DNA from: an uncultured Bacteroidota bacterium
Lineage (GTDB): Bacteria; Bacteroidota; Bacteroidia; Bacteroidales; GCA-2748055
Direction of reading: 5' to 3'
Assembly (NCBI GenBank): GCA_937129385.1
Contig: CAKZNC010000220.1
Coordinates: forward strand, 96,483 to 160,482
Length of the DNA: 64,000 bases
Shown: one piece after another, positions 18,574 through 26,844 of the stretch
How the letters are laid out: the number at the start of each line of letters is the position of its first letter
How positions within the stretch are numbered: position 1 is the first letter of the stretch
Translations under genes and position numbers: made by a program
Notes under the pieces: model-generated
Told to the model about the DNA's origin: nothing
The model's database searches: none
What the model saw: the letters and a program-made list of their open reading frames with translations, nothing else

Positions 18574-21347
18574 TGTGCTTCCAGCCAGTTGTCTCCGTCA
18601 TTCATTTCCACGACAAGCGGCACAGACAGTTCAACGGCATTTTCCATGGAATTACGGACGATCTGGCGCACCTCCTCCAATTCAGTTACAGGAACATTCA
18701 GGTTTAGTTCGTCATGCACCTGGATGATCATCTCCGTTGCAAAGTTCTTCTCATTTAACGCATTGTATATTTTTACCATGGCGATCTTAATAATGTCGGC
18801 AGCAGCACCCTGGATGGGTGTATTGATCGCGTTTCTTTCCGCATTTCCCCTGATATTATTGTTTCGCGACATGATGTCCGGTAAGTTTCGTTTCCTCCCA
18901 AACATGGTTTCAGTAAATCCCTTTTCCCTTGCCTGGCTTATGCAGTGGTCCATGTATTTACGGACACCCGGATAGGTATTAAAATAACCATCGATGAGCT
19001 CTTTTGCTTCTGACTTGGGGATCCGCATGCGTTGCGCCAATCCGAATGCAGAGATACCATAGATAATTCCAAAATTTGCTGTTTTTGCTTTCGACCGCAT
19101 CTCCCTGCTCACTTCATCCATTCCCACTCCATAAACCTTTGATGCTGTAGCCGTATGAATATCTTCATTGTTCCTGAATGCATTGATCATATGATTGTCT
19201 TCACTCAAGTGTGCCATAAGCCTTAGCTCAATCTGCGAATAGTCTGCAGACAGGAACCGGTGGTCGGCGTCAGAACTTGTAAATGCACGTCTGATTTCCC
19301 GGCCACGCTCTTCCCTGATCGGAATATTCTGCAGGTTGGGATTGTTTGAGGAAAGCCTTCCTGTGGCAACCAGTGTTTGGTTAAATGATGTATGTATCCG
19401 GTTTGTCTTCTTATGAATTAATTTTGGAAGCGCCTCTACATATGTGTTTAAAAGTTTTTTAGCAGACCTGAAGTCCAGTACCTTCTGAACAATCTCATGC
19501 TTTTCGGTCAGGTTCACCAATACGTCTTCGCTTGTGCTGTATTGCTTCGACTTTGTCTTTTTGGCACCATCACTGATCTTAAGCTTATTAAACAGTATCT
19601 CTCCCAGCTGTTTCGGTGAACTGATGTTAAACTCCACTCCTGCAAGTGAAAAGATCTCCTTTTCAATCCCGATCAGCTCTTCACGCAAAGCTTCTGCAAA
19701 TGTTGCAAGGCTTTTCCTGTCCAGGCTAACCCCGGCATGTTCCATCTTCATCAAGACCCTGACAAGGGGCATTTCAATCTCTTCGGCCAGGGGTTCAAGG
19801 TGATTTTCCTTTATTTCTTTCGAGAGAATCTTGTACAATTGCCACGTTATATCTGCATCTTCACAGGCATAATCCTTTACTTTCCCGGCATCCAGGTTCC
19901 GGAAATTTAGCTGCGCAGACCCTTTCTTTCCGATAAGCTGTTCGGTCTTGATCTTTTTATATGACAGGTATTCTTCCGACATGGCATCCAGTCCGTGTTT
20001 CCTGTCAGGTGCAATAAGGTAATGTGCAACCATCGTATCAAATAATTTCCCCTTTACAACTATGCCATAATTCTTTAACATATGAAGATCATACTTGAGA
20101 TTTTGGCCGATGATGCGCACGTTTTGCCGATTGAATAACTGTCGTATCTGTTCCCTTGTAGTCTCTTTCCAATCAATTTCAGCAGACAGATCCAGGTAAT
20201 ATGCCTGGTGCGATTCCCACGAGAAAGAAATTCCAACAATTTGATCTTCAACAACATCCAAACCCGTAGTTTCTGTATCAAAACAAAATACTTCCTGGAC
20301 CATGAGCTGCTCAAACAATTCTTTCATTCCGCTCTCCGGGGTAACCAGCATGTAGTCATGATTGGTATTATCAATTGTATTCTTCGGTTCCACAATCAGT
20401 GTACTGGTTTCATTTGATTGTTCAAATAACATTCCCTGGGAACTTGTAGCAGAATTATTTGTAGAATCAACATCTCCCAGTATCCTGGTTCTAAGATTTT
20501 TAAAATTCAGTGCTTCAAATATGGTGTTAAGGTGGTCCTTTTCAATGGGTCTCCTTTTTGCCAGGTCGAGGTCGAAATCCACCGGGGCCTCCACGATGAT
20601 TGTGGCCAGTTCTTTGGAAAGTTTTGCCTGTTCGGCAGAATTTATCAGGTTTTCCTTTTGCTTGCCTTTGATCAAATGGATGTTATTATATATTCCTTCG
20701 AGGGAACCGTAGCTTTCGATTAGCTTTTTTGCGGTCTTCTCACCTATTCCGGGTACCCCGGGGATATTGTCAGAAGAATCGCCCCAAAGCGCAAGAATAT
20801 CAATGACCTGGTCGGGATTTTCGATTCGGAATTTTTCTTTTATTTCCTTAACTCCCAACACTTCTGCGGGGTTCCCTGACCGGCCTGGTTTATACATAAA
20901 TATCTTATCGCTGACAAGTTGTGCAAAATCTTTATCCGGGGTCACCATAAACACTTCATAACCCTCTTTTTCGGCTGATTTCGCGATTGTTCCAATGATG
21001 TCATCGGCTTCGTAGCCCAATTTTTCCAGGACAGGGATATTAAAAGCTTTCAGGAGATCCTTGATCCAGGGAACGGCTTCTTTTATATCTTCAGGGGTTG
21101 CGTCCCTGTTGGCCTTATAAGGTTCGTACATTTCATGCCTGAAAGTGGGTCCGGAAGCATCAAATGCTGCCATGATATGTGTCGGATCTTCTTTTCTGAG
21201 CAATTCGTCCAGGGTCAGCGTAAATCCAAATACGGTGGATGTATTCATCCCTTTTGCATTGCGCATCGGGTTATTTATAAATGCGTAATATGATCTGAAG
21301 ATCAGCGCATAGCTGTCCAGTAAAAAAAGTCTTTTTTCTTTGCTCAT
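18570..21347 (-). CDS. polA: DNA polymerase I
   Basis: A 925-residue repair and gap-filling polymerase with three domains: a 5' nuclease (about 1-290, with DASGPTFRHEMYEPYKANRD and GDSSDNIPGVPGIGEKTA), a 3'-5' exonuclease (about 325-520) and the polymerase (about 540-925, with SADYSQIELR, the RSKAKTANFGIIYG O-helix and QVHDELNL). The exonuclease appears active, since its acidic residues are present in FDTETTG, NLKYDLHML and YACEDADIT. Many bacterial PolA proteins have lost these, so proofreading is a point of interest. It follows queD by 8 bp and shares its operon. Confidence 0.97.
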   Translation of the reverse strand: MSKEKRLFLLDSYALIFRSYYAFINNPMRNAKGMNTSTVFGFTLTLDELLRKEDPTHIMAAFDASGPTFRHEMYEPYKANRDATPEDIKEAVPWIKDLLKAFNIPVLEKLGYEADDIIGTIAKSAEKEGYEVFMVTPDKDFAQLVSDKIFMYKPGRSGNPAEVLGVKEIKEKFRIENPDQVIDILALWGDSSDNIPGVPGIGEKTAKKLIESYGSLEGIYNNIHLIKGKQKENLINSAEQAKLSKELATIIVEAPVDFDLDLAKRRPIEKDHLNTIFEALNFKNLRTRILGDVDSTNNSATSSQGMLFEQSNETSTLIVEPKNTIDNTNHDYMLVTPESGMKELFEQLMVQEVFCFDTETTGLDVVEDQIVGISFSWESHQAYYLDLSAEIDWKETTREQIRQLFNRQNVRIIGQNLKYDLHMLKNYGIVVKGKLFDTMVAHYLIAPDRKHGLDAMSEEYLSYKKIKTEQLIGKKGSAQLNFRNLDAGKVKDYACEDADITWQLYKILSKEIKENHLEPLAEEIEMPLVRVLMKMEHAGVSLDRKSLATFAEALREELIGIEKEIFSLAGVEFNISSPKQLGEILFNKLKISDGAKKTKSKQYSTSEDVLVNLTEKHEIVQKVLDFRSAKKLLNTYVEALPKLIHKKTNRIHTSFNQTLVATGRLSSNNPNLQNIPIREERGREIRRAFTSSDADHRFLSADYSQIELRLMAHLSEDNHMINAFRNNEDIHTATASKVYGVGMDEVSREMRSKAKTANFGIIYGISAFGLAQRMRIPKSEAKELIDGYFNTYPGVRKYMDHCISQAREKGFTETMFGRKRNLPDIMSRNNNIRGNAERNAINTPIQGAAADIIKIAMVKIYNALNEKNFATEMIIQVHDELNLNVPVTELEEVRQIVRNSMENAVELSVPLVVEMNDGDNWLEAH

Positions 21348-21355
21348 TTGGTAAG

Positions 21356-21802
21356 TCAGTTATCTGATGCATGCCATTCGGCATAGGATGTTGCTGTTTC
21401 AAAGAGTTTGAGAGAGTGAAGTGCAATTTCTTCAGGAAGTTCCGGGATTAGAATGTCGGATATATGGGCCACAAGGTTTTCACATGTGGGTTGAAAATCG
21501 AATACAATGACCTTTTCATACATCTTGCGCACACTGTCCAGACTTTCTCCTTCAGCCTTTCTGAAAACCACAAGGCTATGGTCAAGCTCGTCAACGACAT
21601 TCTTTTTCACAATGGTTTTCAGGTCTTTGAAATCCATGACCATTCCGAACTTGACCTGGTTTTCATCCGTTTCGGATATCCCCAGTATTGTTACAAACAG
21701 TCTGTACGAATGCCCGTGAATATTCCGGCAAGCGCCGTCGTAATTCCACAATGCATGTGCCATTTCAAAGGAAAATTCCTTTGTAACCCGGATCTTGTTC
21801 AT
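21356..21802 (-). CDS. queD: 6-carboxytetrahydropterin synthase-like (QueD/PTPS family)
   Basis: A 148-residue enzyme of the QueD/6-pyruvoyl-tetrahydropterin synthase fold. Zinc-binding histidines are seen in MAHALWNY and NIHGHSY, the catalytic Cys in GACRNIHGHS, and the acid/His pair in ELDHSLVV plus a late Glu in LKLFETATSYAEW. The usual role is making 6-carboxytetrahydropterin from dihydroneopterin triphosphate for queuosine and other 7-deazaguanines. No queC, queE or queF is nearby, so a folate- or biopterin-related role cannot be excluded. The ATG at 21802 is preferred over the track start (21844) because it begins with the conserved IRVTKEFSFEMAHAL and avoids overlapping arsR. Confidence 0.88.
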   Translation of the reverse strand: MNKIRVTKEFSFEMAHALWNYDGACRNIHGHSYRLFVTILGISETDENQVKFGMVMDFKDLKTIVKKNVVDELDHSLVVFRKAEGESLDSVRKMYEKVIVFDFQPTCENLVAHISDILIPELPEEIALHSLKLFETATSYAEWHASDN

Positions 21803-21813
21803 GATGATTCTGT

Positions 21814-22119
21814 TTAGTCCACGCAAGCGCAAGCGCTTATACATTCAACCAGGTTCTTGAGGTTTTTGTTCCGGATGGTATAAATTGTATTTTTTCCTTC
21901 CCGCCTGGAGATCAATATTCCCTTATCCTTGAGTATTCCCAGGTGATGGGATGCTGTGGATTGTTCTATTTGAACCAACTCATGAATCCTGGTAACCGTA
22001 AGCTCTGCTCCTTCTGAAAGATGCCCTAAAATTGAGAGCCGAACCGGGTGCGCTATGGCCTTCATCATATTGGCCGCATTTTCAATTTGTTCGGCATTTA
22101 TATCTGTAAACTTCGCCAT
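21814..22119 (-). CDS. ArsR-family winged-helix regulator
   Basis: A 101-residue dimeric DNA-binding repressor. It has the ArsR fold with AIAHPVRLSILGHL, the recognition helix region IEQSTASHHLGILKDKGIL and the wing RREGKNTIYTI. A cysteine cluster at the extreme C-terminus (ECISACACVD) suggests metal or thiol sensing; the classic alpha3 CxC site is absent. It is the first gene of an arsR-queD-polA run (11 bp to queD). It may repress this operon itself (inference), which would be an odd control for DNA polymerase I. Confidence 0.88.
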   Translation of the reverse strand: MAKFTDINAEQIENAANMMKAIAHPVRLSILGHLSEGAELTVTRIHELVQIEQSTASHHLGILKDKGILISRREGKNTIYTIRNKNLKNLVECISACACVD

Positions 22120-22153
22120 TTTTTTGACAGTTAGATCATAATATCTCCATATA

Positions 22154-22161
22154 CAAATATA
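22154..22161 (-). promoter_or_regulatory. Promoter -7 element TATATTTG for arsR-queD-polA
   Basis: On the minus strand, TATATTTG matches TAnnTTTG exactly and lies 34 bp upstream of the arsR ATG. A -33 box at standard spacing is not evident. Any ArsR operator would probably overlap this segment. Confidence 0.5.
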
Positions 22162-22312
22162 TCAATTATTACAAGGATGGAAGTATCTATCTGTTCAGTT
22201 TTATTGGGTTTTGATACATGTTCATCAACCCATTATTCGATTCGGATCATCATTCAAGGATTTCTTCGCCCCAATAATTGGGTCTTTTCAGCCCATCACG
22301 CCAATTTATTTA

Positions 22313-22320
22313 TAAATTTG
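22313..22320 (+). promoter_or_regulatory. Promoter -7 element TAAATTTG for the prenyl synthase
   Basis: TAAATTTG fits TAnnTTTG and ends 18 bp before the ATG at 22339. Its position supports the shorter start of the prenyl synthase rather than the track start at 22177, which lies upstream of this promoter. Confidence 0.5.
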
Positions 22321-22338
22321 CCGCTACAAGAGACAAAC

Positions 22339-23316
22339 ATGATGTTAAACCTGAAAGACATACGAAGACCTGTTGCGGAGGAGATGGAGGCGTTCCAAAA
22401 GACATTCCGGAGCGCAATTCATAGCGATGTGCGCTTATTGAACATCATTTCTTCATATATATTAAAGAAAAAGGGGAAGCAAATGCGGCCGTTATTCGTT
22501 TTCCTTACAGCCAAGCTGGTTGGTGAAGTTACAGAATCTACCTACACCGCGGCATCACTGATCGAATTGATGCATACAGCCACGCTGATTCATGACGATG
22601 TGGTAGATGACTCCTATGAACGCAGGGGTCTTTTTTCCATGAATGCCGTATGGAAATCAAAATTGTCCGTGTTGCTGGGAGATTATTTTCTTGCACGGGG
22701 CCTTTTACTTGCCACGACAAAAAAAGACCATGATCTTCTTGATATCGTGTCGGACACGGTTAAAGAGATGAGTGAGGGAGAGTTGCTTCAACTTCAAAAG
22801 TCACGTAAACTGAATATAGATACTGGTTCCTATTATGATGTGATCAGGAAAAAGACCGCAACATTGATCGCTTCATGCACAGCCAGCGGGGCCAAATCCG
22901 CTGGAGCTTCAACAGAAGATGTGGATGTTTTGTACGGTATGGGCTTAGATATTGGAATGGCTTTTCAAATCAAGGATGATCTGTTTGATTACCAGCCAAG
23001 GGGCATTACAGGGAAGCCTGCCGGTAACGATTTGAAAGAGAAGAAGTTTACACTCCCTCTTATATATGCACTGGAAAACAGTGACCGGTCTGACAAACGG
23101 AGCATCATGAAATTAATTCGAAACGGAAGCATGAGTCGAAACAAGATCACTCACATCGTCGATTTTGTTACTGCTCACAAAGGGTTGGAATTTGCCACTG
23201 AAAAGATGTATGAATATAAATCGTCTGCAGAAAAGGTCCTGGATAGCTTTCCTGCTTCTGAGGCCAGGCAATCACTACAGGACCTGATTACCTTTACTGT
23301 TGAAAGAAACAGGTAA
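22339..23316 (+). CDS. Polyprenyl diphosphate synthase (trans-prenyltransferase)
   Basis: A 325-residue all-helical enzyme that adds isopentenyl units to an allylic diphosphate, giving long-chain prenyl chains for quinones or similar lipids. Both aspartate-rich motifs are present: LIHDDVVDDSYERRG (first, DDxxD-type) and IKDDLFDY (second). GKQMRPLFVFL is the usual KxxRP substrate-binding site. Length and the ~30-residue N-terminal helix fit octaprenyl/solanesyl synthases (IspB-like) better than farnesyl synthase; chain length cannot be read safely. The track ORF starts at 22177, but the family start is the ATG at 22339, just after a consensus promoter. It converges with uvrC (10 bp). Confidence 0.9.
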   Translation: MMLNLKDIRRPVAEEMEAFQKTFRSAIHSDVRLLNIISSYILKKKGKQMRPLFVFLTAKLVGEVTESTYTAASLIELMHTATLIHDDVVDDSYERRGLFSMNAVWKSKLSVLLGDYFLARGLLLATTKKDHDLLDIVSDTVKEMSEGELLQLQKSRKLNIDTGSYYDVIRKKTATLIASCTASGAKSAGASTEDVDVLYGMGLDIGMAFQIKDDLFDYQPRGITGKPAGNDLKEKKFTLPLIYALENSDRSDKRSIMKLIRNGSMSRNKITHIVDFVTAHKGLEFATEKMYEYKSSAEKVLDSFPASEARQSLQDLITFTVERNR

Positions 23317-23326
23317 ATGTCAATGC

Positions 23327-25120
23327 CTACTTATTTGAAAAGTATGCCCTGATTTTCTTTGCTTTGTTCCTGTCAAGCAGATTTGCAAGTTCATCTTCCG
23401 GGGCAATTGCAAGGGCGTCAATCGATTTGTATTTTCTAAATAATTTTCTGATTGAACTTTCCCCTACACCCGGAATCGAATTCAGTACTGAAAGGGTCAT
23501 GTCCCCCGATCTTTTAAGTCGGTGAAATTCGATTCCAAAACGATGCGCTTCATTCCTCAATTGCTGAATAAGTTTCAATGATTCAGAGTTCTTATCGATA
23601 TAGAGCGGTACGGGATCGCCGGGAAAATAGATCTCTTCCAGTCTTTTAGCGATACCAATTAGTGCGATCCTGCTCTGCAGACCTAATTTTCTTATGCTTT
23701 TCATCGCGGCATTCAGTTGTCCTTTTCCACCATCAATAACGACGAGTTGCGGAAGAGACAGCTCTTCCTTTAAAAGCCTACTGTACCTCCTGTAGATCAC
23801 CTCCTCCATCGAAGCATAATCATCAGGACCCGTAACGGTTTTAATATTGAAATGCCGGTATTCTTTTTTAGCCGGACGGGCTTTTTTAAAAACGACGCAT
23901 GCTGCAACAGGATTTGATCCCTGGATATTACTGTTATCAAAACACTCTATATGTTCAGGGACCTTCTCCAGTCTCAGATCCGATTTAACTTTTTGCAGGA
24001 TGCGCTGAGCGGGATAGATCTTTGGGGCTTCTGACTCTTTTTTTCTTTTTTCCAGTTTATACATCCGGGCATTTCTTTGTGACAGGTCGAGCAGTTTTTT
24101 ACGATCTCCTCGTTGAGGTACGGTAATCTTGTACCAGGGGATCGCTTCGGAAAGATCCATCGGAAGAATGAGTTCCCTGGCCTCACTTCGCACTCTTTGC
24201 CTGATATCCATGATTGCAAATGTCAGAATTTCGCTGGTTGATTCATTCAGGCGCTTTTTTAATTCTACCGTATGAGCCTGATTTACAGCGCCTTTAGTGA
24301 TTTTTAAGTAGTTGACAATCGCATATTTATCTTCATCCTCGATACTGAATACATCTACATTGCTGATTGAGGGGTTAACAATGGTCGATCGTGTTTGAAA
24401 TCTTTGCAGTGCTTCAATTTTGCTTTTCAGTTTTTGAGCCTCTTCAAACCTATATGCTTTTGAAAGCATATTCATTTCCCTGTTCAAAAAAGAAACAACT
24501 TCCTGCAGGTTACCTTTCAGGATTTCATGAATTTGTCTTATTGACTCGTTATAACTCTCGGCATCCTGGAGACCTTCACATGGTCCCATGCAGTTTTCGA
24601 TATGATATTCCAGGCACACCTTAAACTTTCCGGCTTCAATATTTTCCTGGCTCAGTTTATATTTGCAGGTCCGTAACGAATAGAGTTGTCTGATCAGATC
24701 CAGCAGGGTCCTTGCGGTAGCTGCTGACGTATAAGGTCCATAATAGCGTGAGCCGTCATTGATCACATTTCTCGTAAGAAAAACCCTGGGAAAGGGTTCT
24801 TTCTTAATGCATATCCACGGAAAGGTCTTGTCATCTTTTAGAAGAATGTTATACCTCGGTTGCAATTTCTTGATCAGATTATTTTCCAACAGCAATGCAT
24901 CGGATTCAGAACTCACGACAATATGCCTGATCTCAGCTATCTTCCCCACAAGTATTTTTACTTTATAACTGTCAAATGCCTTTTTTTGAAAATAGGAGGA
25001 AACACGTTTTTTCAGATCTTTGGCTTTTCCCACATACAGGATCTTGCCATTTTGATCAAAGAATTGGTATACGCCAGGCTCACCGGGCAAAGATTTTATT
25101 TTTTGCTCAAGATCCTGCAT
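23327..25120 (-). CDS. uvrC: Excinuclease ABC subunit C
   Basis: A 597-residue nucleotide-excision-repair nuclease that makes both cuts around a lesion with UvrA/UvrB. It has an N-terminal GIY-YIG nuclease (GVYQFFDQ...ILYVGKAKDLKKR, about 15-90) for the 3' cut, a UVR coiled coil that binds UvrB (about 200-235), an RNase H-like domain (HIECFDNSNIQGSNPVAACVVF, VIDGGKGQL) for the 5' cut, and C-terminal helix-hairpin-helix repeats (SIPGVGESSIRKL). Length is normal. Its ATG overlaps the ade stop by one base (TAATG), so the two are probably translationally coupled, though their roles are unrelated. Confidence 0.96.
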   Translation of the reverse strand: MQDLEQKIKSLPGEPGVYQFFDQNGKILYVGKAKDLKKRVSSYFQKKAFDSYKVKILVGKIAEIRHIVVSSESDALLLENNLIKKLQPRYNILLKDDKTFPWICIKKEPFPRVFLTRNVINDGSRYYGPYTSAATARTLLDLIRQLYSLRTCKYKLSQENIEAGKFKVCLEYHIENCMGPCEGLQDAESYNESIRQIHEILKGNLQEVVSFLNREMNMLSKAYRFEEAQKLKSKIEALQRFQTRSTIVNPSISNVDVFSIEDEDKYAIVNYLKITKGAVNQAHTVELKKRLNESTSEILTFAIMDIRQRVRSEARELILPMDLSEAIPWYKITVPQRGDRKKLLDLSQRNARMYKLEKRKKESEAPKIYPAQRILQKVKSDLRLEKVPEHIECFDNSNIQGSNPVAACVVFKKARPAKKEYRHFNIKTVTGPDDYASMEEVIYRRYSRLLKEELSLPQLVVIDGGKGQLNAAMKSIRKLGLQSRIALIGIAKRLEEIYFPGDPVPLYIDKNSESLKLIQQLRNEAHRFGIEFHRLKRSGDMTLSVLNSIPGVGESSIRKLFRKYKSIDALAIAPEDELANLLDRNKAKKIRAYFSNK

Positions 25121-26760
25121 TACAATCGGTATTCATCAGAATCAATAAATAAAGAAGTAAAAGAAAAGTTTGATCCGTCAAATAGCCCCTGGTCACTTAG
25201 TTTGAGTTCCGGGATAACCAGCAAGGACATAAATGCAAGTGTCATGAATGGTGCTGTCAGGCCCGAGCCCAAAACTTTCGCGTTTTTCGATAACTCCTTG
25301 TATTTTTCTGCAGCTTCTTTCACGGTTTTTACAGAGATGATTCCCGCAATCTCCAGCGGGAGTCCCAGTACTTTTTCCCCATCATGCATTGCAATTCCTC
25401 CTTTGTGGTCAATTACCCAGTTGATCGCTTCGGCAATTGCTTCATCGGAGGCTCCCACGCAAATGATGTTATGACTGTCATGTCCGATACTAGAGACAAG
25501 AGCTCCCTGTTTTAGTCCGAATCCGTGTATAAATGCCACTGAAGGATCGCATTGCCTGTACCTGTTGACAACCACGATCTTTAATAAATCCCTCTCCGGG
25601 TCTGGAATCACAAACCCATCTTTTATCAGGGCCTTCATTGTCTTTGACTTTGTAATTAATTCTCCATCGATTGCTTCAATTGTGCGCAATAATATTCCAC
25701 GTGCGCTTACTTGAAGATCCGCAGTACTTATTTTGCCTGTTTCGAAATGATTTGGGGTTCCGGATTGGACCTGATCAAAATGCGTCCTGCCTTCAGAAAA
25801 AACCTTCTCTCCGTTGATATATGTCGCGATAATATTTCCTTGTTCAAAAGAGTCGATGAGGATAAAGTCTGCAGGATCTCCCTCGCGCAACAGACCTGTC
25901 TCCAGCTGGTAATGTTCTACTGCATTTCTGCTTGCTGCTCGCAAGACATCATACAAATTGTAGCCTTCCTTGATGGCGCGAAAGACCAGCTTATTGATAT
26001 GACCCTCCAGCAAATCATCGGGATGCAAATCGTCTGTACAAAACATGATCTTACCGGGATGCGATTTAATCAATGGGCGCAACGCTTTGTAGTTTTTAGC
26101 ACCACTCCCCTCTCTGATCAAAATTTTCATTCCTGCCTCGATCTTCTCTTCAGCTTCTTCCAGGGAGAAACATTCATGGTCTGTAGAAATTCCAGCGTCA
26201 ACATAACGCTTCAAATCATCACCTATAAGTCCGGGAGCATGTCCGTCCACCGGCAATCCTTTTTCCCTGGCGATCTCTATTTTTTTCAAGACCTCAGCAT
26301 CATTGTGAATCACCCCTGGAAAATTCATCATTTCTGAAAGGTAGCCAATGCCCTTTCTATCGAGCAATGCGTTGATGGAGGCCACATCTATTCTTGCACC
26401 AGAGGACTCAAATCCAGTTGCCGGCACGCAACTTGGAGCGCCAAACATTATTTTCAAAGGAGTTAATTCTCCGTTTTCTATCATGAAATCAACCCCAGCC
26501 TCTCCCAATACATTTGCAATCTCATGCGGATCAGTAACCACCCCTACGGTGCCATGCTTCACCGCCTGGTAAGCAAAGGCAACAGGTGTTACCATGGAGC
26601 TTTCGATGTGCACGTGTGCATCAATGAATCCTGGAAGCATATAAACTTCAGGGGTTGCGTCTGCCTTTTTCACAGAAGCAATCCTTCCATCTTCGATATC
26701 AACACTTGCGGGATAGATTTCCCTATTATGGATGTCGACAAAATTCGCCGTGATGATCAT
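25120..26760 (-). CDS. ade: Adenine deaminase
   Basis: A 546-residue metal-dependent amidohydrolase that converts adenine to hypoxanthine in purine salvage. It shows the metal-binding HVHIESSMVTP, VTDPHEIANVLG, DGHAPG and FCTDDLHPDDL, and the C-terminal HDSHNIICVG segment specific to the Ade family. The track ORF begins at 26841 with MFHVEHF...VPRGT, but that stretch is the translation of two parS sites. The natural start is the ATG at 26760 (MIITANFVDIHNREIYPA), as in homologues. It follows mnmG across the 84-bp parS spacer and overlaps uvrC by 1 bp. Confidence 0.93.
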   Translation of the reverse strand: MIITANFVDIHNREIYPASVDIEDGRIASVKKADATPEVYMLPGFIDAHVHIESSMVTPVAFAYQAVKHGTVGVVTDPHEIANVLGEAGVDFMIENGELTPLKIMFGAPSCVPATGFESSGARIDVASINALLDRKGIGYLSEMMNFPGVIHNDAEVLKKIEIAREKGLPVDGHAPGLIGDDLKRYVDAGISTDHECFSLEEAEEKIEAGMKILIREGSGAKNYKALRPLIKSHPGKIMFCTDDLHPDDLLEGHINKLVFRAIKEGYNLYDVLRAASRNAVEHYQLETGLLREGDPADFILIDSFEQGNIIATYINGEKVFSEGRTHFDQVQSGTPNHFETGKISTADLQVSARGILLRTIEAIDGELITKSKTMKALIKDGFVIPDPERDLLKIVVVNRYRQCDPSVAFIHGFGLKQGALVSSIGHDSHNIICVGASDEAIAEAINWVIDHKGGIAMHDGEKVLGLPLEIAGIISVKTVKEAAEKYKELSKNAKVLGSGLTAPFMTLAFMSLLVIPELKLSDQGLFDGSNFSFTSLFIDSDEYRL

Positions 26761-26799
26761 TTTTTTGGCTTTTTTATACAGGAACTTGTTCAGCACCCC

Positions 26800-26815
26800 T
26801 GTTCCACGTGGAACA
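26800..26815. promoter_or_regulatory. parS centromere site 1 (ParB binding)
   Basis: The 16-bp perfect palindrome TGTTCCACGTGGAACA matches the conserved bacterial parS consensus TGTTnCACGTGnAACA. Chromosomal ParB/Spo0J loads here and spreads to organise origin segregation. It lies in the short non-coding gap between mnmG and ade. An identical copy begins 25 bp away. The parA and parB genes are not in this window. Confidence 0.9.
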
Positions 26816-26824
26816 TTCTTGAAA

Positions 26825-26840
26825 TGTTCCACGTGGAACA
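26825..26840. promoter_or_regulatory. parS centromere site 2 (ParB binding)
   Basis: A second perfect TGTTCCACGTGGAACA, separated from site 1 by 9 bp (TTCTTGAAA) and ending 4 bp before the mnmG stop codon. The 25-bp repeat distance puts the two sites about 2.4 helical turns apart. Identity of both copies in an otherwise unconserved gap indicates selection. Confidence 0.9.
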
Positions 26841-26844
26841 ATGA

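Noticed and set aside
25690-25712. Further parS-like CACGTG word inside ade (ATTCCACGTGCGCT)
   Set aside because: Only the core matches; the flanks break the palindrome. Other CACGTG words in the window also fail.
26761-26841. N-terminal extension of the ade ORF (MFHVEHF...VPRGT)
   Set aside because: It is the translation of the two parS palindromes; the family start is the ATG at 26760.
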